Positions 5,350 to 8,972 of a stretch of DNA of 8,972 nt are shown here, in pieces. The notes beneath the pieces are model-generated. The model did no database searches. It was not told the origin of the DNA and saw only the letters and a list, made by a program, of their open reading frames with translations. Source of the stretch: Rhodospirillaceae bacterium (lineage in GTDB: Bacteria; Pseudomonadota; Alphaproteobacteria; UBA828); NCBI GenBank assembly GCA_028819955.1, contig JAPPKP010000446.1, positions 1 to 8,972 of the forward strand, in the 5' to 3' direction. Made by a program: the position numbers and the translations under genes. The stretch's first letter is position 1, and each line of letters opens with the position of its first letter.

Positions 5350-7941
5350 ATGACGTGGGTTCATGGGGTTGCCAAATCGGCCATGACCGCGAATCCTTCC
5401 GCCATGATTCGGCACGACGCCGAAAACGCCGCCGTCACCGCATTGCTCGGCCCGACCAACACGGGCAAGACCCATCTGGCGGTCGAGCGCATGCTGGCCC
5501 ATCGCACCGGGATGATGGGCTTCCCGCTCCGCCTCCTCGCCCGCGAGGTCTACGATCGGGTGGTCGAGGAGAAGGGGGAGCAAGCCGTCGCCCTGGTGAC
5601 CGGCGAAGAGCGGTGGATCCCGGAGCAGCCCCGTTACTTCGTCTGCACCGTCGAGTCGATGCCCCTGGACAGGCAGGTCGAGTTCGTCGGCGTGGACGAG
5701 ATCCAGCTGGCGGGCGACCGCGAGCGCGGCCACGTCTTCACCGACCGGCTGCTGCGCGCGCGGGGCACGGCGGAGACCATGTTCCTCGGTGCTGACACCA
5801 TGCGGCCGCTGATCCGCACGCTCGTCCCCGAGGCACGGTTCACGAGCCGCCCCCGGCTCTCCACCCTCGCACACGAGGGCCACTGCAAGCTCGCGCGGAT
5901 CAAGCCTCGCAACGCGGTCATCGCCTTCTCGACCGAATCCGTCTACGCGCTTGCCGAGCGAATTCGGGGGCTGCGAGGCGGATGCGCCGTGGTGCTGGGG
6001 GCGCTGAGCCCGCGCACGCGCAACGCGCAGGTGGGTCTCTACCAGGCGGGCGAGGTGGATAGCCTGGTCGCGACCGATGCCATCGGCATGGGGCTCAACC
6101 TAGACCTGGATCACGTCGCGTTCTCGGCATATCAGAAGTTCGACGGACGCACGACCAGGATGCTCACGTCCGCGGAGATCGCGCAGATCGCCGGCCGCGC
6201 CGGCCGCCACCTCACGGACGGCAGCTTCGGCACGACCGGCGGTATCGAACCTTTCGAGCCCTCCCTCGTGCAGGCGGTCGAGAATCACCGGTTTCCGCCG
6301 GTGCGCCGCGCCTATTGGCGCAACGCCGAGCTTTCATTCGGGTCGCTGCCGGAGCTGGCCGAGTCGCTGGCCGCGCCGCCGCCTGTGCCCGGTCTACGGC
6401 GGACCCACGATGCGGACGACCATCGCACGCTGCTCGTATTGGCCCGCGATCCGGCGATCGCGGAGACGCTGACCGGTGCCGAGCGTGTCGCGCTGCTCTG
6501 GGAGGCCTGCCAGATCCCCGATTTTCGGAAGACCCTGACGGAGGATCACGTCGGACTGGTGCGCCGAATCTACCTTTCCCTGGTCGAGAACGGGCGCTTG
6601 CCGCCGGACTGGGTCGGCCGTTCGATCGATCGGCTGGCGCCCACCGAGGGCGACATCGACACGCTGACCGCCCGGATCAGCCATGTGCGGACCTGGACCT
6701 ACGTGTCCCATCGCGCAGATTGGGTGGATGACGCGCGTGGGTGGCAGGAGCGCACGCGCTCGCTTGAGGACGCGCTCTCCGACGCTCTCCATGCGCGGCT
6801 GACCGAGCTCTTCGTCAATCGGAGGGCGCGGCAGGGCCGTCTCGGCAGGCGTGGGGACGAGGCGCTCTTCGCGCTCGTGGGCGAGGGTGGGGCCGTGACG
6901 GTGGAAGGCGAGCGGGCCGGCGTCTTTGACGGCTTTCGCTTTCGACCGGATGCGGAAGCCGAGCGCAGTCGCGAAGTTCTCGCAGCAGCCAACCGCGTGG
7001 TCGAGCGCGAGGTGGCGCGACGGGTCGCGGCCGCGGTGGCGGATGGCGACGATGCGTTCACGCTCGGGCTCGAGGCAGGGCGGGAGGAAGCGCCCCGCTG
7101 GGGCGAGATCGCCTGGCAGGGTGCCGCCATCGCTCGCCTCGGGCAGGGCGACACGCCGCTCCGCCCGCAGATCGCTTTGATCGGCGAGGATCATTTGAGC
7201 GCGGCACAGCGCGAGCGCGTGCGTCGGCGCCTTCAGTCGTGGCTCGATCGTCGGATCGAGCGCGACGCAGGCCCCCTGGTGTCGCTGCGCGAGGCGGCGC
7301 TGGAGGGCTCGGCCCGCGGCGTCGCCTTCGCGTTGAGCGAGGCGCTCGGCTGCGTGCCCAGGCGCTCGCTCAGCCCCCAGATCGCCGCGCTGGACGATGC
7401 CGGGCGACGCGCGCTCGCCGAGGCAGGCGTGAGGCTTGGCGCGCTCAGCGTGTTCATGCCTTCCATGCTGAAACCGGCGCGCTCGCGCTTCGCAGGCCTG
7501 CTTTGGTGGGCCTGGAGCGGCGCCGGCACACCGCCGCCCATGCCGGGCTCGGCGGTCTCGATGGACCGCGACCCGGCCGTGCCCGACGCGTGTTACGCGG
7601 CGCTCGGTCTGGTTCCCCTGGGCTCGCAGGTGGTCCGGGCCGACATCGCGGAGCGCCTCGCCGCGCGGCTGCGCAAGGCAGCCCGCAAGGAGCCCTTCGC
7701 CGTCGACTCCGGCTTGCTCAAGCTGGCCGCGTGCAAGCGCGCCAAGTTCGACGACATTCTCGCCGGCCTCGGCTACACCGCGGTGGGGCTCGGCACCGAC
7801 GGTCTGCCGCGCTATGGGCGAAGCAGCGAGCGCCCGGCCCGGTCGGCAGAGAGGACGCGCCGCAAGAGGCGGGGGGTGGATCCCGATTCTCCCTTCGCGA
7901 AGCTCCGCGTGCTTGCCTCCGGCACCGCGCGCCAGTCGTGA
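5350..7941 (+). CDS. SUV3-like DExH-box RNA helicase
   Basis: An 863-residue superfamily 2 helicase related to SUV3, the ATP-dependent RNA helicase of the mitochondrial degradosome; alphaproteobacteria carry similar proteins. Motifs in order: Walker A GPTNTGKT (34-41), Walker B DEIQ (116-119), GAD in FLGADT (147-149), motif V ATDAIGMGLN (241-250) and motif VI QIAGRAGR (279-286), all intact and close to SUV3. After the helicase core comes a long alpha-rich region. The C-terminal part ends in a basic stretch (SAERTRRKRR) and then DPDSPFAKLRVL, a tail I recall as typical of the bacterial members. It likely unwinds structured RNA or remodels ribonucleoprotein in the cytosol; the precise substrate is unknown. 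The start at 5350 is supported by AAGAGG at 5337-5342; later in-frame ATGs at 5383 and 5404 lack a ribosome site but would also leave Walker A intact. Its stop overlaps the next start by four bases, so expression is probably coupled to the S4 protein. Confidence 0.94.
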   Translation: MTWVHGVAKSAMTANPSAMIRHDAENAAVTALLGPTNTGKTHLAVERMLAHRTGMMGFPLRLLAREVYDRVVEEKGEQAVALVTGEERWIPEQPRYFVCTVESMPLDRQVEFVGVDEIQLAGDRERGHVFTDRLLRARGTAETMFLGADTMRPLIRTLVPEARFTSRPRLSTLAHEGHCKLARIKPRNAVIAFSTESVYALAERIRGLRGGCAVVLGALSPRTRNAQVGLYQAGEVDSLVATDAIGMGLNLDLDHVAFSAYQKFDGRTTRMLTSAEIAQIAGRAGRHLTDGSFGTTGGIEPFEPSLVQAVENHRFPPVRRAYWRNAELSFGSLPELAESLAAPPPVPGLRRTHDADDHRTLLVLARDPAIAETLTGAERVALLWEACQIPDFRKTLTEDHVGLVRRIYLSLVENGRLPPDWVGRSIDRLAPTEGDIDTLTARISHVRTWTYVSHRADWVDDARGWQERTRSLEDALSDALHARLTELFVNRRARQGRLGRRGDEALFALVGEGGAVTVEGERAGVFDGFRFRPDAEAERSREVLAAANRVVEREVARRVAAAVADGDDAFTLGLEAGREEAPRWGEIAWQGAAIARLGQGDTPLRPQIALIGEDHLSAAQRERVRRRLQSWLDRRIERDAGPLVSLREAALEGSARGVAFALSEALGCVPRRSLSPQIAALDDAGRRALAEAGVRLGALSVFMPSMLKPARSRFAGLLWWAWSGAGTPPPMPGSAVSMDRDPAVPDACYAALGLVPLGSQVVRADIAERLAARLRKAARKEPFAVDSGLLKLAACKRAKFDDILAGLGYTAVGLGTDGLPRYGRSSERPARSAERTRRKRRGVDPDSPFAKLRVLASGTARQS

Positions 7942-8222
7942 CGCGCGACGCGCCCGCTCTCGCCGCAAGCCGGCTGGACAAATGGCTCTGGTATGCGCGT
8001 TTCTTCAAGACGCGGGGGCTCGCGCAGAAGGCCTGCGAGACGGGACGCATTCGCGTCAACGGCCGCCGCATCACCAAGGCGCACCGGACTGTCGGCCCCG
8101 GTGACGTGCTCACCTTCGTGCAGGGCAGGATGGTGAGAATCGTGAGAATCCTGGCAGTTGCGGAGCGGCGCGGGCCTGCGCCCGAGGCACGGAAACTCTA
8201 CGAGGAAATTGAGCAGGAGTAA
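7938..8222 (+). CDS. S4-domain RNA-binding protein, Hsp15 (HslR)-like
   Basis: A 94-residue protein made almost entirely of one S4 RNA-binding domain: SRLDKWLWYARFFKTR (11-26), the basic loop and turn GRIRVNGRRITKAHR (36-50), then VGPGDVLTF (52-60). This is the pattern of the Hsp15 family; E. coli Hsp15 binds free 50S subunits carrying a nascent chain and helps recycle stalled ribosomes. This protein is shorter than E. coli Hsp15 (133 residues) and lacks its extended basic C-terminus, so the same function is inference. The start is taken as the GTG at 7938, whose GTGA overlaps the TGA stop of the helicase; no later ATG would keep the domain whole, since the first residues of the S4 fold follow within ten codons. 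The overlap implies translational coupling with the helicase, placing both in RNA or ribosome quality control. Confidence 0.93.
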   Translation: MTRDAPALAASRLDKWLWYARFFKTRGLAQKACETGRIRVNGRRITKAHRTVGPGDVLTFVQGRMVRIVRILAVAERRGPAPEARKLYEEIEQE

Positions 8223-8240
8223 GACAGACTTGGTATGACG

Positions 8241-8258
8241 GAGCGCGCTCGGGCGCCC
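8241..8258. repeat. Two adjacent GC-rich palindromes between the S4 and TerB-like genes
   Basis: GAGCGCGCTC (8241-8250) and GGGCGCCC (8251-8258) are perfect palindromes lying side by side just upstream of the promoter-like sequence of the TerB-like gene. They could be an operator, a terminator remnant, or chance in GC-rich DNA. No U tract follows. Confidence 0.3.
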
Positions 8259-8278
8259 CTTGAGTCGGTCGCCGCCGG

Positions 8279-8284
8279 TATGAT
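8279..8284 (+). promoter_or_regulatory. -10-like box just upstream of the TerB-like gene
   Basis: TATGAT, a near-perfect -10 match, ends eleven bases before the GTG start at 8296, so the mRNA leader would be only about five bases. TTGAGT at 8260-8265 could be a -35 but its spacing of 13 bp is short. No Shine-Dalgarno sequence is present. Confidence 0.38.
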
Positions 8285-8295
8285 ACGCAGCGCCC

Positions 8296-8778
8296 GTGAT
8301 CGACAGAATCAAGTCGCTTCTGAGCGGTGCCGGCGCGGTGGGTGCCGAGCCAGCCGAACCCGACGACGTCCCGAAGCTCGCGGCGGCGGCGCTTCTGGTC
8401 GAGGCGGCGTGCATGGACGGGGACTTCGACGGCGACGAGCGTGACGCAATCTGTGCGTCTCTGGGCGCGCATTTCGGACTTAACGATGCAGAGGCCGACA
8501 CCCTGATCGAAGAGGCAGAGGCCGTCCATCATGAGGCGACCGATCTTCACCGCTTCACGCGGGCCATCAACGACCGCTACGACCATGCGGATCGTCTCGC
8601 AGTGATGGAGATGCTGTGGGAGGTGGTTTATGCTGACGGCAGGCTTCACGCATACGAAGCCAACCTGATTCGCCGCGTCGGCGGCTTGCTTCACATCACG
8701 GACCGGGAACGGGGAGAAGCGCGCAAACGTGTCCTCGCCCGCGTCGGACAGGGAGCGGAGCGAGCGGCTGCCACGTGA
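8296..8778 (+). CDS. TerB-like (tellurite resistance TerB family, COG4103-type) protein
   Basis: A 160-residue, probably cytosolic, all-helical protein of the TerB-like superfamily. After an N-terminal stretch with an acidic, Pro/Ala-containing segment (about 17-26), two similar helical modules follow. Each has Asp-Gly, five residues, Glu: D41-G...E48 in CMDGDFDGDERDAI and D114-G...E121 in YADGRLHAYEANLI. This acidic pair is the metal-binding signature of the superfamily and shows its internal repeat. TerB-like proteins outside ter operons are common and their role is mostly unknown; none of terC, terD or terZ is nearby, so tellurite resistance should not be assumed. The GTG at 8296 is the only reasonable start, because the next in-frame ATG (8413) lies at the first acidic motif and would remove the first helix. 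It lies 73 bases after the S4 gene and 48 before fdxA, all on one strand. Confidence 0.88.
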   Translation: MIDRIKSLLSGAGAVGAEPAEPDDVPKLAAAALLVEAACMDGDFDGDERDAICASLGAHFGLNDAEADTLIEEAEAVHHEATDLHRFTRAINDRYDHADRLAVMEMLWEVVYADGRLHAYEANLIRRVGGLLHITDRERGEARKRVLARVGQGAERAAAT

Positions 8779-8812
8779 GCAGGCGGCCGCGGCGCACGCA
8801 CGAGCGAAGCAC

Positions 8813-8816
8813 GGAG
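8813..8816 (+). promoter_or_regulatory. Ribosome binding site of fdxA
   Basis: GGAG lies ten bases before the ATG at 8827, a slightly long but acceptable spacing that supports the start given by the ferredoxin N-terminus. Confidence 0.5.
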
Positions 8817-8826
8817 CACAAAGCGA

Positions 8827-8972
8827 ATGACGTATCTGGTGACCGAGTCCTGCATTCGGTGCAAGTACATGGACTGCATCGAAGTGTGCCCGGTGGATTG
8901 CTTCTATGAAGGCGAGAACATGCTGGTGATCCACCCGGACGAGTGCATCGACTGCGGCGTGTGCGAGCCGGA
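8827..8972 (+). CDS. fdxA: Seven-iron ferredoxin FdxA ([3Fe-4S][4Fe-4S]), 3'-truncated
   Basis: The first 48 residues of a seven-iron ferredoxin, cut by the right edge; about 60 more are expected. MTYLVTE is followed by [18 protein letters not shown], with C9, C12, C17, C21 and C25, and then [11 protein letters not shown] with C40, C43 and C46. Counted against Azotobacter ferredoxin I (whose numbers are one lower), C9 and C17 are ligands of the [3Fe-4S] cluster, whose third Cys lies beyond the edge, and C21, C40, C43 and C46 belong to or bridge the [4Fe-4S] cluster; C12 and C25 are the extra cysteines seen in this family. The product is a small soluble electron carrier. In alphaproteobacteria fdxA is often followed by a CarD-type regulator; the window ends too early to see this. 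Confidence 0.97.
   Translation, partial: MTYLVTESCIRCKYMDCIEVCPVDCFYEGENMLVIHPDECIDCGVCEP

Noticed and set aside
5238..5795. Open frame of 185 codons over the helicase start
   Set aside because: It overlaps the Walker A region in another frame and its translation is Arg/Gly-rich without a domain.
6394..7968. Open frame of 524 codons antisense to the helicase C-terminal half
   Set aside because: The sense frame is continuous from the helicase core to a family-like tail; the antisense product shows no motif.
8296..8778. Tellurite resistance locus
   Set aside because: Only a TerB-like gene is present; no terC, terD, terE, terA or terZ gene lies nearby, and TerB-like domains occur in many unrelated settings.

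Overview
The window looks like an ordinary chromosomal stretch of a high-GC alphaproteobacterium. The evidence is the gene families (BKACE, DUF1223, HtpG, a SUV3-like helicase followed by an S4 protein, and a seven-iron ferredoxin FdxA), the dense high-GC coding, and a helicase - S4 - fdxA order that I recall as typical of alphaproteobacteria. I cannot name a genus. There is no rRNA, tRNA, CRISPR array, insertion sequence or phage gene. I found nothing I would call a new system, only several local oddities.

Layout. Bases 1-1797 hold two rightward genes: the 3' part of a BKACE-family beta-keto acid cleavage enzyme (start outside the window) and an isopenicillin-N-synthase-like Fe(II)/2-oxoglutarate oxygenase. 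They may form a small catabolic unit. Bases 1875-2627 hold a rightward exported DUF1223 protein with a thioredoxin-like CxxC motif. It converges on htpG (2665-4602, leftward), with small hairpins over both stop codons. Upstream of htpG is a sequence resembling a sigma-32 heat-shock promoter. Next comes a leftward small putative lipoprotein (4758-5246) that is clearly less GC-rich than its neighbours.

From 5350 to the right edge all genes run rightward. They are a large SUV3-like DExH RNA helicase, an S4 RNA-binding protein starting inside the helicase stop codon (GTGA overlap), a TerB-like helical protein, and the 5' part of fdxA. The helicase and S4 pair points to RNA or ribosome metabolism. 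The TerB-like gene sits between this pair and fdxA. It and the DUF1223 gene lack a clear Shine-Dalgarno sequence and have a -10-like box just before the start codon, so both may be translated from nearly leaderless mRNAs.

Main points for a second look: a three-residue-periodic Glu/Gln insert in the HtpG ATP lid encoded by a 9-bp tandem repeat, the heat-shock promoter candidate, the two leaderless-type starts, the low-GC lipoprotein gene, and the TerB-like gene between the S4 gene and fdxA. No gene-free stretch exceeds 300 bases; the longest is the 155-base htpG leader.
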